Positions 8,515 through 16,817 of a DNA stretch of 64,000 nucleotides are shown in pieces. Made by a program: the position numbers and the translations under genes. Below the pieces are notes generated by a model, which did not search any database, was not told the origin of the DNA, and worked only from the letters and a program-made list of their open reading frames with translations. The DNA is taken from contig JAVHXV010000005.1 in NCBI GenBank assembly GCA_031119475.1, positions 62,001 through 126,000 of the forward strand. The letters are read 5' to 3'. Positions within the stretch are counted from its first letter, which is position 1. Each line of letters opens with the position of its first letter. The stretch is from Pedobacter sp. (GTDB taxonomy: Bacteria; Bacteroidota; Bacteroidia; Sphingobacteriales; Sphingobacteriaceae).

Positions 8515-8555
8515 CAAGTTGACAACTTGTTAAGCTAGATGAACATTTTGTTAAG
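8515..8555. promoter_or_regulatory. Palindrome and paired direct repeats upstream of GG-peptide operon
   Basis: A perfect palindrome CAAGTTG-A-CAACTTG spans 8515-8529. The octamer TTGTTAAG occurs at 8527-8534 and 8548-8555, 21 bp apart start to start (two helical turns). The block lies directly upstream of the predicted -33 element at 8564. The palindrome suits a dimeric HTH protein such as the divergent XRE regulator. The 21-bp spaced direct repeats also resemble the site geometry of LytTR-type regulators. Confidence 0.55.
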
Positions 8556-8563
8556 GTTTCGAT

Positions 8564-8604
8564 ATTGTAGGCGCTACACTCCACTTGTAACTTAGTGCTA
8601 CACT
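8564..8604 (+). promoter_or_regulatory. Predicted promoter of the GG-peptide operon
   Basis: ATTG (8564-8567), 20-bp spacer, TAACTTAG (8588-8595): one mismatch in each box to TTTG-N19/20-TAnnTTTG. The octamer GCTACACT occurs at 8573-8580 in the spacer and at 8597-8604 at the expected start site, so a repressor bound there would cover the promoter. The first ATG is at 8649. Confidence 0.5.
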
Positions 8605-8648
8605 AACCCGACGAGATGGTTAGCATTTTCAAACTTAGATAATTACCT

Positions 8649-8840
8649 ATGAAAAAATTAGAATTAAATGTGGAGGGGCTTACTGCGCTGAGCAAAGAAG
8701 AAATGAAGGGATTAAATGGAGGGGTGGATTGGACAGGTCTAATAAAAGGCAGTGGATGGGCCTATTTGGGTGTTCAAATCGTAACACATTGGTCTGAGAT
8801 TAAAACAGGTTTTAAAGCAGGTTATAACGCACAAATTTAA
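8649..8840 (+). CDS. Double-glycine-leader peptide 1 (bacteriocin-like precursor)
   Basis: A 63-residue peptide. Residues 1-25 form a typical Bacteroidota GG leader (MKKLELN...LTALSKEEMKGLNGG: a charged amphipathic helix ending in GG), the cleavage signal for C39 peptidases. The predicted mature peptide is 38 residues starting VDWTGLIKG, with a Gly/aromatic-rich amphipathic section and a WSEIKTGFKAGYN tail. No cysteine pair and no adjacent modifying enzyme is seen, so an unmodified class II-like bacteriocin or a signalling peptide is most likely. It is the first gene of the operon with the exporter at 10805. Confidence 0.8.
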   Translation: MKKLELNVEGLTALSKEEMKGLNGGVDWTGLIKGSGWAYLGVQIVTHWSEIKTGFKAGYNAQI

Positions 8841-8849
8841 ATTAAGCAT

Positions 8850-9050
8850 ATGGAACATTTAGAGCAACTTTTCCAGGTTGTAGAACTAGCACTGGAAGAT
8901 AAATTAACAACTAATGGAGGTTCAGCAGGAACGCCAAGTACAATTACTTCATTTTGGAATGATGCATCCTTTTTTATTGGAGCTGTAGTTCATGGAGTAG
9001 TTACCTTTAGTAAGGAAGGGGGCAGAAACGCCGGACTTTGCGTTAGATAG
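8850..9050 (+). CDS. Double-glycine-leader peptide 2
   Basis: A 66-residue peptide starting 9 bp after peptide 1. The leader (residues 1-24, MEHLEQLFQV...LTTNGG) is acidic and differs from that of peptide 1 but keeps the GG end. The predicted mature part is 42 residues (SAGTPSTIT...), with a hydrophobic stretch FFIGAVVHGVVTF and a basic Gly-rich tail KEGGRNAGLCVR with one cysteine. The paired arrangement suggests a two-peptide bacteriocin or an active peptide plus a decoy or regulator. Confidence 0.72.
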   Translation: MEHLEQLFQVVELALEDKLTTNGGSAGTPSTITSFWNDASFFIGAVVHGVVTFSKEGGRNAGLCVR

Positions 9051-9130
9051 CCCAGGTGTTGCTTGAAATATCAGGCAACATCTTTAAAAACAAAAATAAA
9101 TTTTGATTTGGATTTATTTAAACATGAAGT

Positions 9131-9625
9131 ATGATTAACGATCTCAAACTGATGCCAAAAACAGAAGCTTTCCATCGCTATTTGAAGCAAAGTAGTGGAG
9201 TGGTATTGATTTCGATTTTTGTAATCGGCAACTTAATAAGTTCCATTGTTTTTGCGCTACTTTCCAAAAAATTTGGCCATCATCGTTTGTCTGATGGATT
9301 TGAGCAGCTTAATTCGCCTAAAGTAGATTTTTGGATCTTGATTTTAATCGCCCCAGTCTTTGAAACTATCATTTTCCAATATGCGATCATCGAAACATTC
9401 AGAAAAAGAAAGTCACTGGGATTTGCCTGTGTACTTTCGGCGATAATTTTTGGCTTGTCCCACTTATATAATTTTTATTATTTTCTTTTCGCGGTATGCT
9501 CTGGGCTATCAATGGCTTATCTATTCAGCCTGCGAAAATCGCTATGGTCGGCTCTATTCATAACCATCACTGCACATAGTTTATACAATCTGTGCGTCTA
9601 TCTGCTCATCAATAATAATTCCTAA
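9131..9625 (+). CDS. CPBP/Abi-family membrane protein with degenerate motif 1
   Basis: A 164-residue membrane protein with about four helices. CPBP (CAAX protease and bacteriocin-processing) proteins carry EExxxR, FxxxH and HxxxN motifs. Here motif 2 (F107-GLS-H111) and motif 3 (H149-SLY-N153) are intact, but motif 1 reads E78-T-I-I-F-Q83, so the second Glu and the Arg are replaced. CPBP proteins in peptide loci often give self-immunity or help process the peptide. Its position between the peptides and the exporter makes it the only visible immunity candidate. Catalysis may be changed or lost. Confidence 0.78.
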   Translation: MINDLKLMPKTEAFHRYLKQSSGVVLISIFVIGNLISSIVFALLSKKFGHHRLSDGFEQLNSPKVDFWILILIAPVFETIIFQYAIIETFRKRKSLGFACVLSAIIFGLSHLYNFYYFLFAVCSGLSMAYLFSLRKSLWSALFITITAHSLYNLCVYLLINNNS

Positions 9626-9649
9626 TCATATTAAGATTAAGTAACATCC

Positions 9650-10777
9650 ATGGCTTTAGCACCTCAGGAACAGTTGGTGGATCTGAAAATGATTTACCTT
9701 GATCAAATAACCGTAAAAAGCCAATTGATTTATATTTCGATATTGGCTATCCTTTCGGCTGCACTATTTTCCCTTCCTTTCATCCATGTAAACATCCATA
9801 TCAAAGGGGAGGGGATCATTCAAAGTGCATCGGAAAATGTCGATTTGGTATCGCCAATTAGTGGGCGCGTTGCGCAGGTAATGGTAGCTAATGAATCAAA
9901 AGTTAAGCGTTTTGCATCGATTTTAGTGATCGATAGGTCATTGCAGATTCAAGAAACTAACTATATAACCCATAAAATAGCAGTCGTAAGACAATTATTG
10001 AACGATGTAAAACAATTATCCATTAACGTCCAACATCCAAATCTACAGAGCAAACAGTATCTAAGCAGTTGGAAACAATATCAGATCAGTCGGCAAAAAA
10101 GTGAACAGCTCGTAAAAAACTATCTGCTAATCTATCAGCGAAATCGTGCTCTTCTCGAAAAGAAGGTGATTACCCTTGCAGAATTTGAACAACATCAGCT
10201 CAATTTGGAGCAAGCAAAAGCTGATGATCTGCTCCTTGTTCAGAGCTTTAGCATGCAATGGGAAAAAGCAATTGCAGATTATAAAAATGAAATTGAGGAA
10301 TTGAATAAGCAGAGAAAGCTAAATTATATTCAAAAAAATAATTTTACAATTTCAGCGCCCACTACAGGAACAATTCAAAATATGATTGGCCTACAACCAG
10401 GAAGTACAATCTATGCCAATCAGAAACTTGGAGAAATATCTCCAGATGATTCCCTGATCGCTTCCTGTCTGATCAGTCCTTCGGCAATTGGACAGCTCAG
10501 AGAGGGTCAATCGGTTTACATGCAAGTCTCTGCTTTCGATCATTACATTTGGGGGATAGCAACCGGAAAAGTAACTTCCATCGCTAATGATGTTACCGTT
10601 TTAAACAATGGCCTGTTTTTTAAGGTAAAGTGCCGTTTGGATAAGACTTACCTATGCCTAAAGAATGGGCGAAAAGGCTATCTGAAAAAGGGAATGACTT
10701 TAAACGCCCATTTTTTGCTTGCTAAAAAAAGCTTATATCAGCTATTGCTTCACCAAGCTAAAGACTGGCTGGGCTAA
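9650..10777 (+). CDS. HlyD-family membrane fusion (adaptor) protein
   Basis: A 375-residue periplasmic adaptor. There is a short cytoplasmic N-terminus, one transmembrane helix (~27-45), a split lipoyl/biotinyl-like domain (SPISGRVAQVMV near residue 65 and SAPTTGTIQNMIG near 235), a long coiled coil between them (~100-225), and a beta-barrel end (DDSLIASCLISPSAIGQL onward). It links the inner-membrane ABC exporter to an outer-membrane TolC-type channel. No TolC gene is in the window, so a shared channel elsewhere is expected. It is 27 bp upstream of the exporter gene. Confidence 0.9.
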   Translation: MALAPQEQLVDLKMIYLDQITVKSQLIYISILAILSAALFSLPFIHVNIHIKGEGIIQSASENVDLVSPISGRVAQVMVANESKVKRFASILVIDRSLQIQETNYITHKIAVVRQLLNDVKQLSINVQHPNLQSKQYLSSWKQYQISRQKSEQLVKNYLLIYQRNRALLEKKVITLAEFEQHQLNLEQAKADDLLLVQSFSMQWEKAIADYKNEIEELNKQRKLNYIQKNNFTISAPTTGTIQNMIGLQPGSTIYANQKLGEISPDDSLIASCLISPSAIGQLREGQSVYMQVSAFDHYIWGIATGKVTSIANDVTVLNNGLFFKVKCRLDKTYLCLKNGRKGYLKKGMTLNAHFLLAKKSLYQLLLHQAKDWLG

Positions 10778-10804
10778 CATCAAATTATCTAATCACACTT
10801 TGTC

Positions 10805-12979
10805 ATGTCAAGTCTCTCGATCAAACAGCGCGATGCTACAGATTGCGGTGCAGCGTGCCTTTGCGCAATTGCCCGTTACCATAAACTTAAAATTCCAGTT
10901 GCCAGGATTAGGCAATTTGCCGGAACTGATCAAAAGGGAACGAATGTGATGGGCCTATTATCTGCCGCGGAACGATTAGGCTTTGATGCAAAGGGCGTAA
11001 AAGGAACCCTAGAAAGCCTAAAACATATCCCCTATCCAGCTATAGCACACGTAGTTACGAATAGCCAATTTCATCATTATGTGGTCATCTGTGGCATAAA
11101 TTCAAAAAAGATCACCATCATGGATCCAATTTTTGGAAAGGTTTTTAAAAGGACTATCGAAGATTTCGCTAAAGATTGGAGTGGTGTATTATTGATCATG
11201 TTGCCTAATCAAGATTTCAAGACCAAAGATAAACAAATGTCAATTGCATCTCGCTTTTGTCATCTTCTACAGCAACACAAAGGTGTAGTCGTACAGGTTA
11301 TTATCGGATCTATACTTTACACCATGCTCGGTCTTGCTATATCCATTTACATCCAAAAGATCATTGACCATGTTCTTGTAAATGGCGATAAAAGCCTCCT
11401 GAATATCATGAGCATCATTATGGTAGTTTTGTTTTTGGCCCAAGGTTATATTGGGACGATTAAAAACTTATTTGTCATGCGCACAGGACAGCAATTAGAT
11501 GCGCAGCTCATCCTCGGATATTACCGGCACATTTTAAAATTGCCACTTCAATTTTTTGAATCAAGGAGAATTGGCGAACTGATTTCAAGGGTAAATGACG
11601 CCATGAAAATTAGGGCATACATTAACGAAGGCATCATTCATGTTATCGTTAATGTATTGATTCTATTTTTTTCGTTTACACTTATGTTCTCCTATTATTG
11701 GAAACTAGGATTGCTCATGCTCCTAATTATTCCAATATATTTAACCATTTATCTCATTGCCAATCAATTTTATAAAAAAATAAATCGGAAATTGATGGAG
11801 CAGTCTGCGGAACTCGAGTCGCTATTGGTAGAAAATATTCGAACTATTGGAACAATCAAACGTTTTGACCTAGCCAGTTTCGTCTACACCAAAATTGAAA
11901 CTAAATTTATCAAACTCTTAAAAACTGGTTATCAATCGGGATTAACCACTATTGTTTCATCGACGTCAGTAGAAGTCTGTTCGCACCTCTTCACTATCTT
12001 GTTGCTATGGGCTGGAACGGGTCATGTTCTTGATCGTGAGATTACCCCAGGAGAACTTTTTTCTTTTTATGCACTGATTGGCTACTTTACCAGTCCAGCG
12101 GCGGCATTGATCGGTTCAAATAAAATCATCCAAGAGGCATTTATTGCTGCAGATCGCCTATTTGAAATCATGGATCTGCAAATAGATAGTCCTCAGCAAG
12201 GAATTGAACTTCAGCGCGCACAACTTGGAGACATCCGTTTTGAAAAAGTGGCATTCGGTTACAATAATAGAAGCAAAGTTTTTGAAGGATTAGATTTAAC
12301 CATCAAAATTGGCCAGTTGACCGCTATTGTAGGAGAAAGTGGTTCTGGCAAGTCGACAATTATGTCCTTATTGCAGCAGCTCTATCCTTTGATGGAAGGT
12401 AAAATTTATATTGGAAAATACCCATTACAACATATTGATCAGGAAGCACTTGGTAAGTTAATGGCAGTTGTTCCGCAGGATGTAGATCTGTTTGCAGGAA
12501 CGATTACAGCAAATATAGCCATTGGGGAATACCGCCCGGATATGGGCCGCATCGTTGACATTTGTACGCAATTAGCTATTCTCGATTTTATACATACACT
12601 TCCCAAAGGTTTTGATACAGAGCTAGGTGAAAACGGAGCAACCCTATCTGGAGGCCAAAAGCAAAAAATTGCATTGGCTAGGGCTCTGTACCGCGACCCT
12701 GAAATCTTGATTTTAGATGAAGCGACATCCGCCTTGGATTCCCAATCTGAATTTGTGATCAGGAATACCCTTGATCTTTTGGTTCAAAAAGGAAAAACAA
12801 TCATCGTCATTGCACACCGTTTATCCATAATTAAGCATGCGCACCACATTATTTTATTGCAAAACGGTGGCGTTATGGAAGAGGGTACGCATGCTGAATT
12901 GATGAGCAGGCCAAATCACTACCATGATTTATGGACAAAACAATTCGGAAATGAACTGATTTCAAGCACTCCAATTTAA
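10805..12979 (+). CDS. Peptidase-containing ABC exporter (C39, PCAT)
   Basis: A 724-residue transporter that both cuts GG leaders and exports the peptide. The N-terminal C39 peptidase (1-~135) has QRDATDCG with catalytic C14, H91 in FHHYVV and D107 in IMDP, so the full triad is present. The membrane domain has six helices (~155-450). The nucleotide-binding domain (~480-715) has Walker A GESGSGKST with K516, the LSGGQ signature at 614-618, Walker B ILDEATSALD with E639, and the H-loop AHRLS. It is fully intact and matches the two upstream GG-leader peptides. Confidence 0.95.
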   Translation: MSSLSIKQRDATDCGAACLCAIARYHKLKIPVARIRQFAGTDQKGTNVMGLLSAAERLGFDAKGVKGTLESLKHIPYPAIAHVVTNSQFHHYVVICGINSKKITIMDPIFGKVFKRTIEDFAKDWSGVLLIMLPNQDFKTKDKQMSIASRFCHLLQQHKGVVVQVIIGSILYTMLGLAISIYIQKIIDHVLVNGDKSLLNIMSIIMVVLFLAQGYIGTIKNLFVMRTGQQLDAQLILGYYRHILKLPLQFFESRRIGELISRVNDAMKIRAYINEGIIHVIVNVLILFFSFTLMFSYYWKLGLLMLLIIPIYLTIYLIANQFYKKINRKLMEQSAELESLLVENIRTIGTIKRFDLASFVYTKIETKFIKLLKTGYQSGLTTIVSSTSVEVCSHLFTILLLWAGTGHVLDREITPGELFSFYALIGYFTSPAAALIGSNKIIQEAFIAADRLFEIMDLQIDSPQQGIELQRAQLGDIRFEKVAFGYNNRSKVFEGLDLTIKIGQLTAIVGESGSGKSTIMSLLQQLYPLMEGKIYIGKYPLQHIDQEALGKLMAVVPQDVDLFAGTITANIAIGEYRPDMGRIVDICTQLAILDFIHTLPKGFDTELGENGATLSGGQKQKIALARALYRDPEILILDEATSALDSQSEFVIRNTLDLLVQKGKTIIVIAHRLSIIKHAHHIILLQNGGVMEEGTHAELMSRPNHYHDLWTKQFGNELISSTPI

Positions 12980-13050
12980 TCGTGGATATTTTACAATCGG
13001 CCTTACTTTTTTGAAGATAATCTTATTAACTTTCGGTTTTAGCTATTAAC

Positions 13051-14754
13051 ATGAAGAAACTGCTTTTATTAGGCCTTTGCCTGCTCGCCCTACAGGTTAG
13101 CGCACAGACACAGCGTGATACTTATTTTAAATTGACCCGTGCCAATTTCAACGAAAAGAATGCCTTGGCCACTACTGCTTTTGTGGAACAATATTTTCGT
13201 CTGCCAGGGAATACAGGTTTTAACGCCAGTATCCACCATGTAGAAAATATCTTAAAAAAAGCAGGTTTTATACAGCAGAAAGAAAATGAATTCGAGGCGC
13301 CACTAACCTATCGGATAGAGAAACGCCCAATGAAAAATAAGACCTGGGAACCGGTTAGCGCCAATGTCGCAATTGTGGGCGAAGCACAAGCCCTGCTCAA
13401 CTTTTCGACCAATCGGAACATGGTCCCGATCAATTGTCCTTCTACTCCCGAGGGCGGAGTAACTGCAGAAGTGGTGTTTGTGGGCAAGGGAACTGCCGAT
13501 GATTTTGCCAAAGCCGATGTGAAGGGAAAGATTGTTTTTGGCGAGGTTGCGGCAAGCAGATTGATGAGCGCTGCGCTAAAAGCGGGTGCAGTGGGGGTAA
13601 TGGGCTACTCGTTGCCCAAGTATAACCAGCCAGAAAAATACCAGACCTCCATTTCGTTTGGGGGAATGCAGGCGAATGCGGGCATCTGGTCGCTATTTCT
13701 TTCTTATGCCGCTAAAGAAAGGTTGAAAGCTGCATGTCTGAAAGGCAAGGTAACCTTGAAAGTGGATATCAAGACCAAGATCTACGAATCAGAAGAACTT
13801 ACGCTCGTGGCTAACGTGAAAGGCAGTATAAACGCAGACGAACGATTTGTCTATAGTGCACATGTCCAGGAGCCTGGCGCAAATGATAATGCTACAGGCG
13901 TAGGTACCTTGGCAGAAATGGCCCGTGTAACGGCATCACTGGTAAAATCTGGACAGCTCAAGCCGCAGCGCACACTCACCTTTTTATGGGGCGATGAGAT
14001 TGTTGGAACCAGGAGATACATAACCGAAGACAAGGAAAGGGCTAAAGGTATATTATGGGGCATGAGCCTCGACATGGTGGGAGAAGATACGCAGAAAACT
14101 GGAGGAACTTTTCTGATAGAGAAAATGCCAGACCCATCGGCTATATGGACGAGGGGCAACGACAAGCATTCCGAGTGGGGAGCAGGTAATGTGACCGAAA
14201 AAGACCTCATTCCACATTATTACAACGATTTTATTTTTGATATCTGTAAGGAACAGGGAAAATTTGCAAAATGGACAGTCAATTTTAATCCGTTCGAGGG
14301 CGGAAGCGACCATACGCCTTTCATTGACAACAAGATTCCAGGTTTGTTGATGTGGCATTTTACAGATGTTTTCTATCATACCGACAATGACCGGATCGAC
14401 AAGGTATCGGCCACTACCATGAAAAATGTTGGCGTTAGTGCATTAACTGCGGCATATACCTTGGTTACCGCTACAGAAACCACCGCAGCAGCCACTGTTG
14501 CCCAGATCAAGGCCGATGCGCTGCTCAGGCTGAAAACAGAATTTGAGCTGAGCAAAAAGGCGATTGCCGCCGGAAAGCCTGTTGCGGATGAAAAGCACAT
14601 TATTGAAGTTTGGGGCAAATATTATGTAGATGCTTTAGCTACCATTGGAGGCATGGCCGTTAAACCACAGACCACCAGAATTGGTTCTGCCATTAAGGTA
14701 GCAACGCTGGAAGTGGAAAAACAGACAGCATCATATCTAGACGGACTTAAATAG
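13051..14754 (+). CDS. M28-type metallopeptidase with PA domain, altered metal-site residues
   Basis: A 567-residue exported protein (signal peptide 1-18). A PA-like insertion domain (~125-200, VFVGKGTADDFAKADVKGKIV) precedes an M28 Zn-peptidase fold. The first ligand H271 and bridging D279 (GANDNATG) are present, as are VGED, GGSDHTPF and FYHTDND. However, the usual HxD motif reads H271-V-Q273, and the Glu-Glu pair reads D315-E316. Some M28 relatives show such changes, so activity is uncertain. It follows the export locus by 71 bp but has more neighbour-like base composition and is probably not part of it. Confidence 0.85.
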   Translation: MKKLLLLGLCLLALQVSAQTQRDTYFKLTRANFNEKNALATTAFVEQYFRLPGNTGFNASIHHVENILKKAGFIQQKENEFEAPLTYRIEKRPMKNKTWEPVSANVAIVGEAQALLNFSTNRNMVPINCPSTPEGGVTAEVVFVGKGTADDFAKADVKGKIVFGEVAASRLMSAALKAGAVGVMGYSLPKYNQPEKYQTSISFGGMQANAGIWSLFLSYAAKERLKAACLKGKVTLKVDIKTKIYESEELTLVANVKGSINADERFVYSAHVQEPGANDNATGVGTLAEMARVTASLVKSGQLKPQRTLTFLWGDEIVGTRRYITEDKERAKGILWGMSLDMVGEDTQKTGGTFLIEKMPDPSAIWTRGNDKHSEWGAGNVTEKDLIPHYYNDFIFDICKEQGKFAKWTVNFNPFEGGSDHTPFIDNKIPGLLMWHFTDVFYHTDNDRIDKVSATTMKNVGVSALTAAYTLVTATETTAAATVAQIKADALLRLKTEFELSKKAIAAGKPVADEKHIIEVWGKYYVDALATIGGMAVKPQTTRIGSAIKVATLEVEKQTASYLDGLK

Positions 14755-14819
14755 CTGTCATTCAAAGTAATGGAATGTAGAGCAAAATGTTGAGGCCTAA
14801 AGTAATTATTCTATAAAGG

Positions 14820-15320
14820 TCACCTTGATGTGATGGCAGCTTCCAATCTTTCTGCATCCAGATCAAAGGCATCGATGATTACCTGTGCCTGTGTATAAAA
14901 GGGATTTCGTTCCACTAATTTCTGTTGGATAAATTCAAGCAGTTGTACATCGTCCATGTGGGCAATCAGCGGTCTTTTTTGTCGATTGTGCAACCTGGAA
15001 ACAAGCGCCACAGGCTCCATCTGTAGATAAACGGTCGTCCCATTCGCGTTCATCCATTGCATGTTGTCGAAAAAACAAGGCAGCCCACCGCCAGTTGCGA
15101 TGACACAGGTTTCTGGATAGGCGTAGTTCTTTAAGGTCTGTTGCTCCAATTTTCTGAAGCCAACCTCACCATGTTCGGCAAAATAATCGGCAATGGTCCT
15201 GCCCTCCTGTGCAACGATAACTGCATCAAGGTCTATGACCGGGCAATCCAATCGTGCAGCAAGCTGTTTGGCCTTGGTACTCTTGCCGCAGCCCATAAAT
15301 CCGATCAAAAATATTTTCAT
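14820..15320 (-). CDS. aroK: Shikimate kinase
   Basis: A 166-residue cytosolic kinase that phosphorylates shikimate in aromatic amino acid synthesis. The P-loop G7-F-M-G-C-G-K13-S-T is at the N-terminus, followed by the shikimate-binding D-L-D region (VIDLDAVI), FRKLE and GGGLPCF. Length fits the family. Its start overlaps the end of the DinB gene by 4 nt, so it is the last gene of a minus-strand operon running from 18522. Confidence 0.93.
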   Translation of the reverse strand: MKIFLIGFMGCGKSTKAKQLAARLDCPVIDLDAVIVAQEGRTIADYFAEHGEVGFRKLEQQTLKNYAYPETCVIATGGGLPCFFDNMQWMNANGTTVYLQMEPVALVSRLHNRQKRPLIAHMDDVQLLEFIQQKLVERNPFYTQAQVIIDAFDLDAERLEAAITSR

Positions 15321-15760
15321 AGTTCTCCGCTCCTTTTCATCATAATGTAATCGGTAACAGGTGGCTGTAAGCCCTGCGCCTTGAATAGGATGGCCAATTG
15401 CGCGCGATGATAGGTAGAATGATTGAATACATGCAACAGGATATCTTTGACCAAACCACTAAACTCTTCACCCTGTGAATTGGTGTAGCGAATGGTTTTT
15501 TCCAGGTCTACCTCAACCATTACCTGTTGCAGCAGCTCAAAATTGTCGGCCCAAATCTGCCCATAAGTTTCAGGATCATGCCGATCCCATACCTGATATT
15601 GCTGATCAAGGTTCAATATTCGGCAGGCCCAAATGTGCTGGGCGTTGAGCACATGGTCAAACAAGGCACAGGCAGTTGCTGGCAGCGGATCTGCTTGACT
15701 AAAAAGTGCGATGATCTTTTCATCGGCAAGTTTGGTGTATTGGAGAAATTCGCCCAACAT
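15317..15760 (-). CDS. DinB-family four-helix metal-binding protein
   Basis: A 147-residue DinB/YfiT-like protein. The metal-binding histidines fit H42 (AQHIW), H114 and H118 (HVFNHSTYHRAQ). The fold is shared by bacillithiol- and mycothiol-dependent transferases, among others. The window has other bacillithiol-linked genes (20379, 58041), so a thiol-transferase role is possible but only inferred. It sits one base after the permease gene. Confidence 0.85.
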   Translation of the reverse strand: MLGEFLQYTKLADEKIIALFSQADPLPATACALFDHVLNAQHIWACRILNLDQQYQVWDRHDPETYGQIWADNFELLQQVMVEVDLEKTIRYTNSQGEEFSGLVKDILLHVFNHSTYHRAQLAILFKAQGLQPPVTDYIMMKRSGEL

Positions 15761-15761
15761 A

Positions 15762-16817
15762 TCAGCTCAGTTTTACACGCGGATCCACCCAAGCATACAG
15801 GAGGTCGACCAAAATATTGACGACAACGAACACAAAGGCGATAAACAATATCGAGCCCATCACTACTGGGAAATCTGACATTTCTAGCGCAGTTACTGTA
15901 GTCCTGCCAAGACCATTGTAGCCAAAAATGTATTCTACAAAGAAAGAGCCCGCCAATAGCGATGCAAACCACCCAGAAATTGCCGTAATCACGGGATTTA
16001 GTGCATTTTTGAGGGCATGACGATAAATGATGGCATATTTGCCCAACCCTTTTGCCCTGGCAGTGCGGATATAATCCTGTGCGAGTACATCTAACATGGC
16101 ACTGCGCGTCAATTGGACAATAATGGCCAATGGCCTCAGGCCGAGTGTAATCATGGGCAGCCATAGGTTACGCCACGTAATAATTTGGCCTTTAAATGGA
16201 TCGTAGCTATATAAACTACCGCTCATGTTCAGTCCGGTATAATCGGCCAGAACAAATCCAAAGAGCCAGGCAATAATAATTCCAGCAAAAAACGATGGCG
16301 CCGAAATGCCGAGAATGGCAAAAGAGTTTGCAGCATTGTCGATCCAGGTCCCTTGCTTAACTGCAGATACAATTCCTAAAAGCACGCCGATGATCGTGGC
16401 AAAAATCATCGCAGTTAGCGCCAGCACAAAAGTATTGGGCACGGTTTCGGAAAGTATAGTCGTTACATCGCGTTTGGTCTGATAAGACCTGCGGAGATAA
16501 GGTATTTTGAGGGCGATGGCATCCTTACCCACCGAAAAAAGCCGCTGATAGTGATATTTTTCTTGATTTTCTGGCGTATTGGGATGGATACTGACCGGCG
16601 AAAGGTCGTTAAGGTAAAGAAAAAATTGGACTGGCTTGGAACGATCCAATCCAAACTCTTTTCGCACTGCTTCGAGCGATTGCACATCTGAACGCTGGCC
16701 CATGGTCATCCGCGCAGGATCGCCGGGCAGCACATTGAACAGCACGAATACCACAAAAATTACTCCTGCCAATACCGCCAGACCATATAACAACTTCTTT
16801 AATGCGTATGCTCCCAT
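15762..16817 (-). CDS. ABC transporter permease, DppB/OppB type, without partner genes
   Basis: A 351-residue inner-membrane permease. The N-terminal FNVLPGDPARMTMGQ phrase is typical of DppB/OppB, and the EAA loop reads DYIRTARAKGLGKYAIIYRHALKNA in two parts, the contact site for the ATPase. There are about six transmembrane helices and a large periplasmic loop (~75-115). Oligopeptide importers need a second permease, two ATPases and a binding protein, none of which is nearby. They may be encoded elsewhere. Confidence 0.88.
   Translation of the reverse strand: MGAYALKKLLYGLAVLAGVIFVVFVLFNVLPGDPARMTMGQRSDVQSLEAVRKEFGLDRSKPVQFFLYLNDLSPVSIHPNTPENQEKYHYQRLFSVGKDAIALKIPYLRRSYQTKRDVTTILSETVPNTFVLALTAMIFATIIGVLLGIVSAVKQGTWIDNAANSFAILGISAPSFFAGIIIAWLFGFVLADYTGLNMSGSLYSYDPFKGQIITWRNLWLPMITLGLRPLAIIVQLTRSAMLDVLAQDYIRTARAKGLGKYAIIYRHALKNALNPVITAISGWFASLLAGSFFVEYIFGYNGLGRTTVTALEMSDFPVVMGSILFIAFVFVVVNILVDLLYAWVDPRVKLS

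Noticed and set aside
8200..12979. Lanthipeptide or other modified RiPP cluster
   Set aside because: There is no LanM, LanB/C, radical SAM or YcaO gene, and the peptides lack cysteine-rich cores.
13051..14754. M28 peptidase as part of the peptide export locus
   Set aside because: It has its own spacer and signal peptide, neighbour-like base composition and housekeeping-type architecture; adjacency alone is not enough.
15613..16164. Second minus-strand open frame overlapping the DinB and permease genes
   Set aside because: Both overlapping genes have convincing family motifs in another frame.
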